From JAPUEK01 sp963815355 (GTDB taxonomy: Bacteria; Pseudomonadota; Alphaproteobacteria; Rhodobacterales; Rhodobacteraceae), in assembly GCA_963815355.1 (NCBI GenBank), contig CAWFGJ010000012.1, forward strand, positions 1-64,000: a DNA stretch of 64,000 bases, read 5' to 3'. Shown here piece after piece: positions 52,858-61,744 of this stretch. Every line of letters starts with the position of its first letter. The stretch's first letter is position 1. The position numbers and the translations under genes are program-made. Below the pieces are notes generated by a model, which was not told the DNA's origin, searched no databases, and was given only the letters and a program-made list of their open reading frames with translations.

Positions 52858-53559
52858 ATGTTTACCCGTCGCGCCTTCATCGCCGGAGGTTCTTTGGCTA
52901 CGCTTTCCGCCTGCGCCATCAACCCACAGTCCATTTCGAGGCCAGAAGCAGAGCCGAAACCCACAAGTTTCCCGCCGCTTCCCGCGCATTATGGGCCGAT
53001 CACGAATGAACCCTATCCAATCGCGGCGGTGCCTGAAGGGGTCGTTCCACCCGAGCTATGGCGTCAGGAAGTCGACAATCCTTTCCCGTCTGAGGCCCCC
53101 GGAACGATTGTCGTGGATCCGGACGCCGGATTTCTGCACCTTGTCGGAGACGGTGGACGGGCCATGCGATACGGGGCGGGTACCGGTGCAGCCGCTTTTC
53201 AATGGCAAGGCGCTGCCCGGTTGCAGTTCCGCAGAAGCTGGCCTCGCTGGAAGGTGCCCGAAACAATGGTTGCGCGCCGCCCCGAGCTTGAGCCGTATTC
53301 CGTCGCAAACGGTGGCATGGACCCGGGCCCGGGAAACCCTCTTGGTGCCCGCGCACTTTATCTGTTCCAGAATGGTGAAGATACGCTCTACCGAATTCAT
53401 GGCGCCTGTGAACCTGAATATCTTGGGAAGGCAGTGTCGTCCGGCTGCATTCGCCTCCTCGATCAGGATGTCATCGATCTCGACCGCCGGGCCAAGCACG
53501 GCGTGACAGTGCGTGTTTTGCCTTCAATCGCGCCGCCCGGACTTGCTTCGGTTTATTGA
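52858..53559 (+). CDS. L,D-transpeptidase (YkuD domain), lipoprotein-like
   Basis: 233 residues. An N-terminal twin-arginine/lipobox-like leader (MFTRRAFIAGGSLATLSACA, Cys near 19), then the YkuD catalytic core (TIVVDPDAGFLHLVGDGGRA) ending in the active-site motif IHGACEPEYLGKAVSSGCIR with the His and nucleophilic Cys. Forms 3-3 cross-links in peptidoglycan or attaches lipoprotein. Intact, followed by a strong hairpin. Confidence 0.9.
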   Translation: MFTRRAFIAGGSLATLSACAINPQSISRPEAEPKPTSFPPLPAHYGPITNEPYPIAAVPEGVVPPELWRQEVDNPFPSEAPGTIVVDPDAGFLHLVGDGGRAMRYGAGTGAAAFQWQGAARLQFRRSWPRWKVPETMVARRPELEPYSVANGGMDPGPGNPLGARALYLFQNGEDTLYRIHGACEPEYLGKAVSSGCIRLLDQDVIDLDRRAKHGVTVRVLPSIAPPGLASVY

Positions 53560-53573
53560 CGGAGGAACGGCAG

Positions 53574-53597
53574 AAGGCGGGGCACCCACCCCGCCTT
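53574..53597 (+). terminator. Terminator after L,D-transpeptidase gene
   Basis: A perfect 9-bp stem AAGGCGGGG/CCCCGCCTT (53574-53582 with 53589-53597) and a 6-base loop, 15 bases past the stop codon. No long T-run, but a stable stem. Confidence 0.72.
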
Positions 53598-53637
53598 CCG
53601 ATCACTCTGGATTGCCAGATGAACCAGAGGCTTCTCA

Positions 53638-54000
53638 TCACCAATTGGCCACGATCAAGCCCGGCACGCCGCCCACCGCCCGCTCTGCATCTCGCACCAG
53701 ATCCAGCCGCTTACGTAACTTAACCTGCGGCACCAGCAGAATAATCGGCAAAGTCGCGACCCCGCGCCCTGTCTCCGACCTCGACGCCACAGCCCGTCCT
53801 TTGGAATTCAGTCTCCTCTCGGCCACAAGCAGTCTAGGCCCCCGGCGGCGATAGAGGAACCGCAGGCGCAACCCGGTGCAGCGTTCCCATTCGCCAGGGG
53901 TGATCCAGCCAACCTTGGTGCTTTTGCCAGCGACTGGGGGGGATGGCCAACCAGAACCCATCCTTTGACAGGATCAGCGGGCCGGTGTCATACCCGCGCC
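53638..54000 (-). pseudogene. DUF6441 phage tail-assembly-like protein fragment
   Basis: The C-terminal part reads WITPGEWERCTGLRLRFLYR, SRSETGRGVATLPIILLVPQ and VKLRKRLDLVRDAERAVGGV then PGLIVANW. A second frame upstream gives GPLILSKDGFWLAIP, so there is one shift near 53930. These are hallmarks of DUF6441 proteins of Rhodobacterales prophages. The N-terminal half is absent. Prophage remnant. Confidence 0.68.
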
Positions 54001-54180
54001 TCCGCGATCCGCTTATTCAGCGCGGCGGTCTGGTCGAACGCGGCGAGGGCGCGGATGCAACGCTGAGAATGCTCAATCTGCTCGTCGTATCGTGTCCACT
54101 CGGCTTCGTCCGGGGAAACGCGCCCCTGCCCCCCTCGCACCACTGACAACAGGAAGTTGCTTGCGCCTTCGTCAATCGGC
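53988..54180 (-). pseudogene. Phage-like small protein fragment
   Basis: A minus-strand frame ends DEAEWTRYDEQIEHSQRCIR then ALAAFDQTAALNKRIAEARV and a TGA that overlaps the next reading frame. It is helical and looks coding, but the 5' end is lost at the junction with the neighbouring gene. Family unknown; the place beside DUF6441 suggests prophage. Confidence 0.35.
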
Positions 54181-54203
54181 GAACGGGCGCATAAGCAGGC
54201 AGC

Positions 54204-56064
54204 TCAGCACGGATGATCCGGATTGCGGATATCGGTGAGGGTGCCAAGAAATAGGGTCCTCATATCCTCTGCCGAAAACTCGGGCGACGAGACCATGTTG
54301 GTCTTTTGATAGGCCGGTCGCAACGCCTCCCAGTCGGCACGGGTGAACAGATCCTGCACCAGATCCTTGCGCCCCATCCGCAGCAGGACTCTTCCCAATC
54401 CGGCCCACGGTTTTTGCGTCGACCGGATTGGAAAAGCCAGGATAGGTCCAGAGCAACGGGTCTTCGGCGATCGGCAAAATCAGTTCATGGACAAAAGGCG
54501 CCAGCGCCGGATACCAGCGCAGATCGGCGCTGCATGCGGCCTGCAACAGGTTCAGCACTGGATCGCTGTCGCGCGGTGCGCTTGCCAATTCGGCGCGCAG
54601 CAACGGCACCGGATCGAAGTCATAGCGGCCAACCAGCCCGATCAAATAACCCGCGTTCCGTCGGCTGGCCAGCGCAGCGAGATAGGCATCGCCCTCTGCC
54701 GCATGGGTGCCGGGCGGGTCGCTCATCACGATCCGAAACGGCGCCGCAACGGCGTTTTGGGATTCCGCATCGGTCCCCTCACGCACGCTACGATAGAAAT
54801 CGGCGATGTCGGTGACGAAAAGATCCGGACGCTCTTGCATCAGCTTGCTGATCGGAAGCTGCGCGGTAGCGCGCCCGACGAGATCCGCCAGCGCCCGTCT
54901 GTCAGCCGCCGTCGCCGCCCGTCCAGCCTGTAGCCCCTGCAACCAACCCCTTGCCTGATTGGCGACACGCTCGCTCAGATTGCCCGGCTGCAGGGCAAGA
55001 AGGGACAGGATCAGTGCGGTGTCGTTCGGGGCATCGGCTGGCCGGGTTTTAGGGCCGTAGCGCGCGCCCGTTTCCACCTGCAAGAGCGCCGGGGCAAGGG
55101 GTTGACCCAAGCGGATAAGGACAGCGGTCGCGTCGGGCATAGGATCGTTCTTGGTCTGGCGATGCAGAACCGCGCCATCTCCCCCCCTGTCATCAAAATG
55201 GATGTCAATCGTCATAAAGGGCGGGACGTTGGCCTCGGTCCCGGTGTTGGCCCTTTCATCATGCAGGATCGTGCCAACGCGGGTATCCTCCACTGTCAGG
55301 CGAGAGGTGGAGATCAGCGCCGCAAAACCACTGTTTTACGTTGCGCGGTCGGTCGCGATGTCGTCATACCGCACCCGCAGGTCGGCAGGCGCGCCATCAT
55401 CGGTTGCGGCGAGCACGCAAGGCGCTGTCGGCGCGAAATCGGGGTCCAGTGCGCGGCAGTCTTCTGGCGGGGCGCGGCGGATAAGGTAGATCTGGTGCGC
55501 AGCCCGGTTGCGGTCGATGATCCGCACCCACTCCATCCCACCCAACAAAAGGCCTTCGCACACTCTGCCGCAGATGCCTTCCTCACTCGGTTGTGGCAGG
55601 TTACCAAGCTCCGCTGACCGCGCCGGAGTTTCGGCCAGTGCCGCAGGAATGCTCACGTTCGGGGGCAGCACAAAACCGGCCAGATCGCGTTGCACGGCAA
55701 ACAGCACCATCAGCATGGCGAGAGAGGCCATTGCGCCCGCGACCACCCAACCCAGGATTGGACGGCCACTCCGATGAAACCGCACAATTGGCAGCAGGAG
55801 CAACCAGATCCACCACAGGTTCGCCAGCACCCCCCAGATCGGAAGGGCCAACCCCATTGTGATCATGGAGGTGTACAGAGGCACTATGCCGATGATCGTG
55901 GTCAACACCCCGAAAAGCGACAGCACCCCCAACGCGATAAACCAAAACGGCAAACCCAACCCTCGTATTGACCAATGCGCCGGACCTTGCGCGAGATTTG
56001 TGCCAACCGTGTGGAACGAAAACTGCAACCCAATCAAATCGCGAGATTTGGTCCCATTCCGCAC
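54204..56064 (-). pseudogene. Large membrane-anchored hypothetical protein, stop and frameshift
   Basis: The N-terminal frame (56064-55336) has three to four membrane helices (LGLPFWFIALGVLSLFGVLT, ANLWWIWLLLLPIVRF, ILGWVVAGAMASLAMLMVLF) and a periplasmic region with ICGRVCEGLLLGGMEWVRII. A TAA at 55336 interrupts it in frame; reading continues SGFAALISTSRLTVEDTRVG and on to the second part. A shift near 54400 then moves it to RVLLRMGRKDLVQDLFTRAD and the end LGTLTDIRNPDHPC. About 610 codons in total. Family not recognised. Confidence 0.65.
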
Positions 56065-56261
56065 TATCCCAAGAGCAGAATTTCCCGCACCGTTTCCCCT
56101 GCGGCAGGCGTGAACGACCGCTCACGGAAAGCAGCATTGCACCAGCCTTTCAGCGCCGTGCGGCACTTAGAGCAAGATGATTGTCACGCTTGGATTGGAC
56201 TGTCATTTTGACTCGTTCAGACCGATACCTAAGCGGTGGCTGGCAATAGCGGAATGATCAT

Positions 56262-57647
56262 ATGACCGAGCTGTGGAAACTGACTGCGAACGAACTGGCG
56301 CCTCTCATCGCCGGGCGCCAGATTTCCGTCAAGGACGCAATTGCGTCGGTGCTGGAGCGGATCGAGGCGGTGAACCCAGCCGTGAACAGCATTGTCCAGC
56401 GCATGGATGCGCAAGCTCTTGCCGCGGCGCAAGCCGCCGACGCTGCACTGGCGCGGGGCGAGGCACCGGGGCCACTGACCGGCATCGCCGTGACCGTCAA
56501 GGTGAACATCGACGAGGCTGGCTTTACCACCACGAACGGCCTGCGCAGCCAAGCCGGCCTGATGGCAGAGGTCGATAGCCCCGTGGTGGCCAACCTGCGC
56601 AAAGCCGGTGCGATTGTCGTTGGCCGCACGAACACCCCCGCCTTTTCGCTGCGATGGTTCACCCGCAACAGCCTCCATGGAGCAACGACAAATCCGCGCA
56701 ACCCGGCCCTGACGCCGGGGGGGTCTTCCGGTGGTGCCGGGGCTGCGGTTGCGTCGGGCATGGGGGCGATCGGCCATGGCACGGATATTGCCGGGTCGAT
56801 CCGATACCCGGCCTATGCCTGCGGCGTGCACGGCCTGCGCCCATCGCTCGGGCGGGTTCCCGCCTTCAACGCCACGGCAGGGGATCGGTTGATCGGCGGG
56901 CAGTTGATGGCGGTGTCTGGACCACTGGCGCGATCAATCCCGGATCTGCGCGTTGCTTTGGCGGCAATGGCGGCGCAGGACATGCGCGATCCCTGGTGGC
57001 AGCCGATGCCGCTGCGGGGCGCCGATGTGCCGCGCAAGGTCGCTTATGTCGAAGCGCCCGATGGCATGGCCGTAGCCCAGCCTGTCCGCGATGCGCTGCG
57101 GGCGGCTGCCGCCAAACTCAGCGACGCCGGCTATCAGGTTGAAGACGTCACACCGCCCCCCCTGCGCGAGGCGCGCGACATGCAGTTGCGCCTGTGGATG
57201 GCCGAGTTTCGACAGGACGGCACAGCGGCCCTGCGCGCCGAAAACGACCCGGACGCGAACTTCGTCTATGCCCAGATGAGCCGCAATTGCCCTGAGATCA
57301 ATCTGCCCGAAATGATGGCGACGCTGAAGGCGCGGGCGCGCTTCACCCGGCTGTGGCGCAGCTTTCTGGCGGAATGGCCACTGGTCCTGTGCCCGGTATC
57401 AGGTGCGTTGCCGTTCTCCGATCACCTGGACGTTGCCTCGCCCGCCGCGTTCGATTCCGTGTTGGAGGCCCAGCTTACCATGATCGCCATCCCTTTCATG
57501 GGCTTGCCGGGCCTGACCGTTGCCACTGGCGCTTTGGGGGCAACACCGGTCGGGGTGCAGCTTGTGGCCGATCAGTTTCGCGAAGACCTGCTGTTGACGG
57601 CGGGCGAGATACTGGCCCCGCACCCCGTTGGTTTGGCGCTGACCTGA
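56262..57647 (+). CDS. Amidase (amidase-signature family)
   Basis: 461 residues starting MTELWKLTANELAPLIAGRQ. The Ser-cisSer-Lys triad is visible: Lys in TGIAVTVKVNIDEAGF (about residue 80), Ser in LTPGGSSGGAGAAVASG and in GTDIAGSIRYPAYACGVHGL. Hydrolyses an amide; such enzymes act on many small amides and the substrate is not clear. Intact and apparently monocistronic. Confidence 0.9.
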   Translation: MTELWKLTANELAPLIAGRQISVKDAIASVLERIEAVNPAVNSIVQRMDAQALAAAQAADAALARGEAPGPLTGIAVTVKVNIDEAGFTTTNGLRSQAGLMAEVDSPVVANLRKAGAIVVGRTNTPAFSLRWFTRNSLHGATTNPRNPALTPGGSSGGAGAAVASGMGAIGHGTDIAGSIRYPAYACGVHGLRPSLGRVPAFNATAGDRLIGGQLMAVSGPLARSIPDLRVALAAMAAQDMRDPWWQPMPLRGADVPRKVAYVEAPDGMAVAQPVRDALRAAAAKLSDAGYQVEDVTPPPLREARDMQLRLWMAEFRQDGTAALRAENDPDANFVYAQMSRNCPEINLPEMMATLKARARFTRLWRSFLAEWPLVLCPVSGALPFSDHLDVASPAAFDSVLEAQLTMIAIPFMGLPGLTVATGALGATPVGVQLVADQFREDLLLTAGEILAPHPVGLALT

Positions 57648-57814
57648 CGCAACCAAAGCCCGCTTTCATGCACCAGCCTTAGGCCACAGGACGGCAAAGG
57701 GGCGTGCGATGCGGCCTGCCAAAGGGCAGGTCGTCAATAGCGGTTCGCCAATCTCCTTTCACAAAGCAGCCAGACGCTGTAAGCATCCCAATCTTTGAAG
57801 ATCTGGGACAAATC

Positions 57815-58360
57815 ATGGCGCAAAATGCCACTATTTACAAAGTTGAGCTTTCTGTCTCCGACATGGATCGGCACTATTATGAAACCCACAAACTGACCGT
57901 CGCAAAACACCCATCAGAGACGGATGAACGGCTGATGGTGCGCATTGTCGCTTTTGCGCTCAATGCCCATGAGAGTTTGGAGATGACCAAGGGCATTTCA
58001 ACCGATGATGAACCCGACATCTGGCAGAAAAGCCTGAGCGGCACCCTTGATGTGTGGGTGTCCCTCGGGCTTCCCAGCGAAAAGGTGATGCGTCAATCCT
58101 GTAGCAAAGCCGACAAGGTGATCGTCTATCCTTATGGTGGCAGGACAGCCGAAATCTGGTGGGACAAGATCAAAGGCAGCACCACCCGTTTTGATAATCT
58201 TCAGGTGATCAACTTTTCTGCGAAAGACACAGGCGAACTGGCAAAACTTGCCAGCCGCGCGATGCGGCTTCAGATCAATATTCAGGACGGCGAAGTGATG
58301 GTCAGTGTTGATGAAAACATCGTCTACCTTACCCCGCTAAAATGGAAGAGCGTCGCGTAA
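57815..58360 (+). CDS. yaeQ: YaeQ family protein
   Basis: 181 residues starting MAQNATIYKVELSVSDMDRH. It contains YYETHKLTVAKHPSETDERL, FALNAHESLEMTKGISTDDE and DIWQKSLSGTLDVWVSLGLP, all YaeQ markers. YaeQ has a PD-(D/E)XK-like fold and has been linked to RfaH-type suppression in E. coli; its function is unclear. The start is chosen at the family N-terminus; an upstream ATG at 57704 would add unrelated codons. Confidence 0.93.
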   Translation: MAQNATIYKVELSVSDMDRHYYETHKLTVAKHPSETDERLMVRIVAFALNAHESLEMTKGISTDDEPDIWQKSLSGTLDVWVSLGLPSEKVMRQSCSKADKVIVYPYGGRTAEIWWDKIKGSTTRFDNLQVINFSAKDTGELAKLASRAMRLQINIQDGEVMVSVDENIVYLTPLKWKSVA

Positions 58361-58839
58361 TTCACGGGTGCCTGCCGCAAGGACGGGCTTCATTTGCCCA
58401 TCTGTGCCCACCGAAATCTGATGGGCCCTGCCAGTATCCACACCGGACAAGCCGCTCGGTAGCGCAGATTTCCATGCGACTGTCGGCCCTGCCCCGCCTG
58501 CCTCCGCACGCAGACGGACACCTCTACCCCAAATCCCACCCGATCAGCAGATCGCCAGTGTCACCGCTGACTGTGCATCCGTCTCAGTTTCTTCTGCACA
58601 GGATCTGGCAAAACAGCCGGTGACCGGGTGCCGCTGCAAGGGGCATCGCCGCCGCCATCCCCGATGCCTTGGCCAGATCGCCCGCGCTCTCAAGACGGCC
58701 AGAACCGCCGCCTGCGCGAAGAACGCCGCGGTCTACTTGCTGCCGACCAAAACTGATCCATATACCCACTCGGTCATTGCCAATCCCTTCGATCGGCACG
58801 CCAAGACTATTCGTGCAACAGAACTTTGGGGTGGCGATA
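58361..58839. other. Gene-poor stretch before SDR gene
   Basis: No supported gene. A minus-strand frame (58584-58985) and a plus-strand frame (58342-58623) are open but have no recognisable motif and overlap each other or the SDR start. Promoter for the SDR/DUF2256/photolyase genes is presumably here, but no clear box was seen. Confidence 0.3.
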
Positions 58840-59565
58840 ATGGGCAAGGTGTTGATTTGGGGCGGTTCCGGCGGCATCGGGGCGGCCACGGCCCGGGCGC
58901 TGTCCTCGCAAGGGTTTGATCTGCATCTGGTCGGGCGCGATGCCAACCGCTTGGCGGCGCTGGCCGAGGAACTGGGCTGCGCCACAAGTCAGGCAGATGT
59001 CGAGGATGACGCGGCCTTTGAACGCGTCAGCGCCGAAGCGGGCGCCCCCTTGGCGGGGCTGGTCTATGCGGTGGGCAGCATAAATCTTCGTCCGCTCGCA
59101 CGTTTGACAGCCGCCGACTTCGCGCGCGATTTCAGGGTAAACGCGATGGGGGCGGCGCTGGCGGTGCAGGCCGCCCTGCCCGCCTTGAAGGCGTCCCCGC
59201 AGACGGCCTCGGTCGTGCTGTTTTCTTCGGTCGCGGTGGCGCAGGGCTTTAGCGCACACGCCTCTGTATCAATGGCGAAAGGCGCTGTCGAAGGGCTGAC
59301 GCGCGCGCTTGGCGCTGAACTCGCGCCAAAGATCCGCGTCAACGCCATAGCACCGTCGCTGACCGATACGCCTTTGGCGGCGGGGCTGACCGGCAACCCG
59401 CAGATGGCCGCCTCCATCGCGCAGATGCATGCCCTGCCGCGCCTGGGCAAGCCACAAGACATTGCGGCGCTGGCGGCTTTCCTGATGTCCGATAAGGCGG
59501 ACTGGATGTCCGGTCAGGTGATCGCCGTGGACGGTGGGCGTTCGCGCTTGCGCACCAAGGGCTGA
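58840..59565 (+). CDS. SDR-family protein lacking the catalytic Tyr
   Basis: 241 residues, starting MGKVLIWGGSGGIGAATARA (the TGxxxGxG-type cofactor loop) and ending SGQVIAVDGGRSRLRTKG. The active-site Ser is present (VVLFSSVAVAQG) but the expected YxxxK reads VSMAK in AHASVSMAKGAVEGLTRAL, so Val replaces Tyr while Lys stays. Either the activity is altered or the protein is non-catalytic. It precedes DUF2256 and a photolyase by 14 bases, on the same strand, and may belong to that repair unit. Confidence 0.85.
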   Translation: MGKVLIWGGSGGIGAATARALSSQGFDLHLVGRDANRLAALAEELGCATSQADVEDDAAFERVSAEAGAPLAGLVYAVGSINLRPLARLTAADFARDFRVNAMGAALAVQAALPALKASPQTASVVLFSSVAVAQGFSAHASVSMAKGAVEGLTRALGAELAPKIRVNAIAPSLTDTPLAAGLTGNPQMAASIAQMHALPRLGKPQDIAALAAFLMSDKADWMSGQVIAVDGGRSRLRTKG

Positions 59566-59578
59566 GCGGGCGGGCCCT

Positions 59579-59752
59579 ATGGCAAAGATGCGCAAAAAGG
59601 CCGATCTGCCAAGCAAGGTCTGCACCAGTTGCGGCCTTCCCTTTGTCTGGCGCAAGAAATGGGCGCGCGACTGGGACAGCGTGAAATACTGCTCTGACCG
59701 CTGCCGAGGCGCCAGTGCCAACCCGCAACCGGCGCGCGGTGCCCTCGCATGA
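59579..59752 (+). CDS. DUF2256 zinc-binding protein
   Basis: 57 residues starting MAKMRKKADLPSKVCTSCGL, with a CxxC...CxxxC zinc-binding pattern (VCTSCGLPFVWRKKW, KYCSDRCRG). Commonly found fused or next to cryptochrome/photolyase genes of the Fe-S type. Overlaps the photolyase start (ATGA). Function unknown. Confidence 0.88.
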   Translation: MAKMRKKADLPSKVCTSCGLPFVWRKKWARDWDSVKYCSDRCRGASANPQPARGALA

Positions 59753-61293
59753 CCCGTCGATTGCGGCTTGTGCTGGGCGATCAGCTGACGCGCGGTCTGT
59801 CAGCGCTGTCAGACATTGATCCTGCGCGCGACGTGGTGCTGATGGTCGAAGTCAGCGAAGAGGCGCGCTATGTGCGCCATCACAAGCAAAAGATCGCGTT
59901 CCTGCTGTCGGCCATGCGGCACTTTGCCGAGGCGTTGCGGGCCGAGGGGATCGCGGTCGATTACGTCGCGCTGGACCATCCCGAAAACACCCACAGCTTC
60001 CCCACCGAACTGGCCCGCGCGGTGACCCGGCATCGCCCCGATCAGGTGGTCATGACCGAGCCGGGCGAATGGCGGGTCTGGCAGATGATGCAGCGTTGGG
60101 CTGGCGACTTGGCCGTTCCGATCGACATCCGCGACGATGACCGGTTCTTTTGCTCACGTGCTGATTTCGCGCGGCTGACGCAAGCGCGCAAGACCGGACG
60201 AATGGAATTCTTCTACCGCGAAATGCGCCGCCGCAGCGGGATCCTGATGTCCGATGGCGCGCCTGAAGGCGGGCAATGGAACTTTGACGCCGACAACCGC
60301 AAGGCCTTGCCACGCGGCGTGCAACCGCCCGTCCGCCGCCGCTTTCCGCCCGATACGATTACCTCAGAGGTGATGGAACTGGTCGCGGCGCGCTTTGGCA
60401 ACCATTTCGGCGATCTGGAGCCGTTTGGCTGGGCGGTGACCAGAGCCGATGCGCTCGCGGCACTGGGTCACTTCATCACCGATTGCCTGCCCCGTTTTGG
60501 CGATTATCAGGACGCCATGAAGGCGGGCGAGGATTTCCTGTTCCACGGTCTGATCTCGCCTTACCTCAATTGCGGGCTCTTGACCGCTTCCGAGGTTTGC
60601 GCCCGCGCCGAAGCCGCCTACCGCGAGGGTGCAGCCCCCCTGAACGCGGTCGAGGGGTTCGTGCGCCAGATTCTGGGCTGGCGGGAATTCGTGCGTGGCA
60701 TCTACTGGGCCGAGATGCCGGGCTATGCGCAGACCAACCATCTGAACGCCACCCGCGATCTGCCCGCCTTCTACTGGACGGGTGAGACCCCAATGCGCTG
60801 CATGGCCGAATGCATTGGGACCACCCGGCGGACTGCCTATGCCCATCACATCCAGCGACTGATGGTCACCGGAAACTTCGCGTTGCTGGCGGGGGTGGCC
60901 CCGCCGCAGATCGAGGAATGGTATCTGGCCGTCTATGCGGATGCGTTCGAGTGGGTCGAACTGCCGAATGTGCATGGAATGGTGATGCATGCCGATGGCG
61001 GCCGGATCGGGTCCAAACCCTATGCGGCCTCGGGCGCCTATATCGACCGGATGTCAGACTACTGCAAAGGCTGCGCCTATGATCCGAAACGGAAAGACGG
61101 CCCAAAGGCTTGCCCATTCAATTATCTTTATTGGAATTTCCTGATGGAGAACCAGGCTGTTCTCGCGCGCAACACCCGCATGGCCCTGCCCTACCGTACC
61201 TTGGCCCAGATGCAACCGGAACGACGCGCCGAGATTGCGCGGCAGTCCGCAGACTTCCTTGCCAAGCTCAGCCCGCCGTATCGCCCGATTTAA
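59749..61293 (+). CDS. Fe-S bacterial cryptochrome/photolyase (PhrB type)
   Basis: 514 residues. N-terminal photolyase-related domain (RLRLVLGDQLTRGLSALSDI), FAD-binding domain with FVRQILGWREFVRGIYW and HHIQRLMVTGNFALLAGVAP, and the four cluster Cys at 351, 439, 442 and 455 (in TPMRCMAEC, YCKGCAYDPK and KACPFNYLYWNF), placed one residue from those of Agrobacterium PhrB. Light-driven repair of (6-4) photoproducts in this group. Preceded by DUF2256 and an SDR. Confidence 0.92.
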   Translation: MTRRLRLVLGDQLTRGLSALSDIDPARDVVLMVEVSEEARYVRHHKQKIAFLLSAMRHFAEALRAEGIAVDYVALDHPENTHSFPTELARAVTRHRPDQVVMTEPGEWRVWQMMQRWAGDLAVPIDIRDDDRFFCSRADFARLTQARKTGRMEFFYREMRRRSGILMSDGAPEGGQWNFDADNRKALPRGVQPPVRRRFPPDTITSEVMELVAARFGNHFGDLEPFGWAVTRADALAALGHFITDCLPRFGDYQDAMKAGEDFLFHGLISPYLNCGLLTASEVCARAEAAYREGAAPLNAVEGFVRQILGWREFVRGIYWAEMPGYAQTNHLNATRDLPAFYWTGETPMRCMAECIGTTRRTAYAHHIQRLMVTGNFALLAGVAPPQIEEWYLAVYADAFEWVELPNVHGMVMHADGGRIGSKPYAASGAYIDRMSDYCKGCAYDPKRKDGPKACPFNYLYWNFLMENQAVLARNTRMALPYRTLAQMQPERRAEIARQSADFLAKLSPPYRPI

Positions 61294-61657
61294 GGATCGG
61301 GGCTAAATGACGCCCCCGTTCCTTTTGCCGCCGATTGTCTGATATGGTCAGGCATTGCGCGCCTTAGGTTCCGCAATACCCCGTCCGACGGTCTGACCTT
61401 ACCGCCAGTTTTCGCGCATCTGCGGGCGCTGCCGCTTCTGGCCGTTTGCACAGCATTTGTCGCCGCGGTCCTGCCCGGTCTGCCGCCGGTTCCGATGTGG
61501 CGCGCGCCCGCCGCTCCGGCAGAGTTCATATTTGCCTCGGGATGAGACACCCCGCCAAAATCGGCGGTTATCCTGTTCCAGCAGGGTCTGCTTGCCGCGA
61601 TGCTCGCTTTCACGGTGATGATGTCCAATTTGCCCCCGGCACTCGGCAGCAGCGCGC

Positions 61658-61694
61658 AAAAAAACGTGAGGCCCCTTACCCAAGGGCCTCCACG
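61658..61694 (-). terminator. Intrinsic terminator of icd
   Basis: On the minus strand a stem CGTGGAGGCCC/GGGCCTCACG with one bulged base and a 9-base loop is followed by TTTTTTT. It lies 50 bases past the icd stop. Textbook Rho-independent terminator. The rest of 61294-61744 holds no gene. Confidence 0.9.
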
Positions 61695-61744
61695 TTCCTT
61701 CTTACACCCCAGCAAACGGCGCTTGCACAGCGCGTGCGCCGCCC

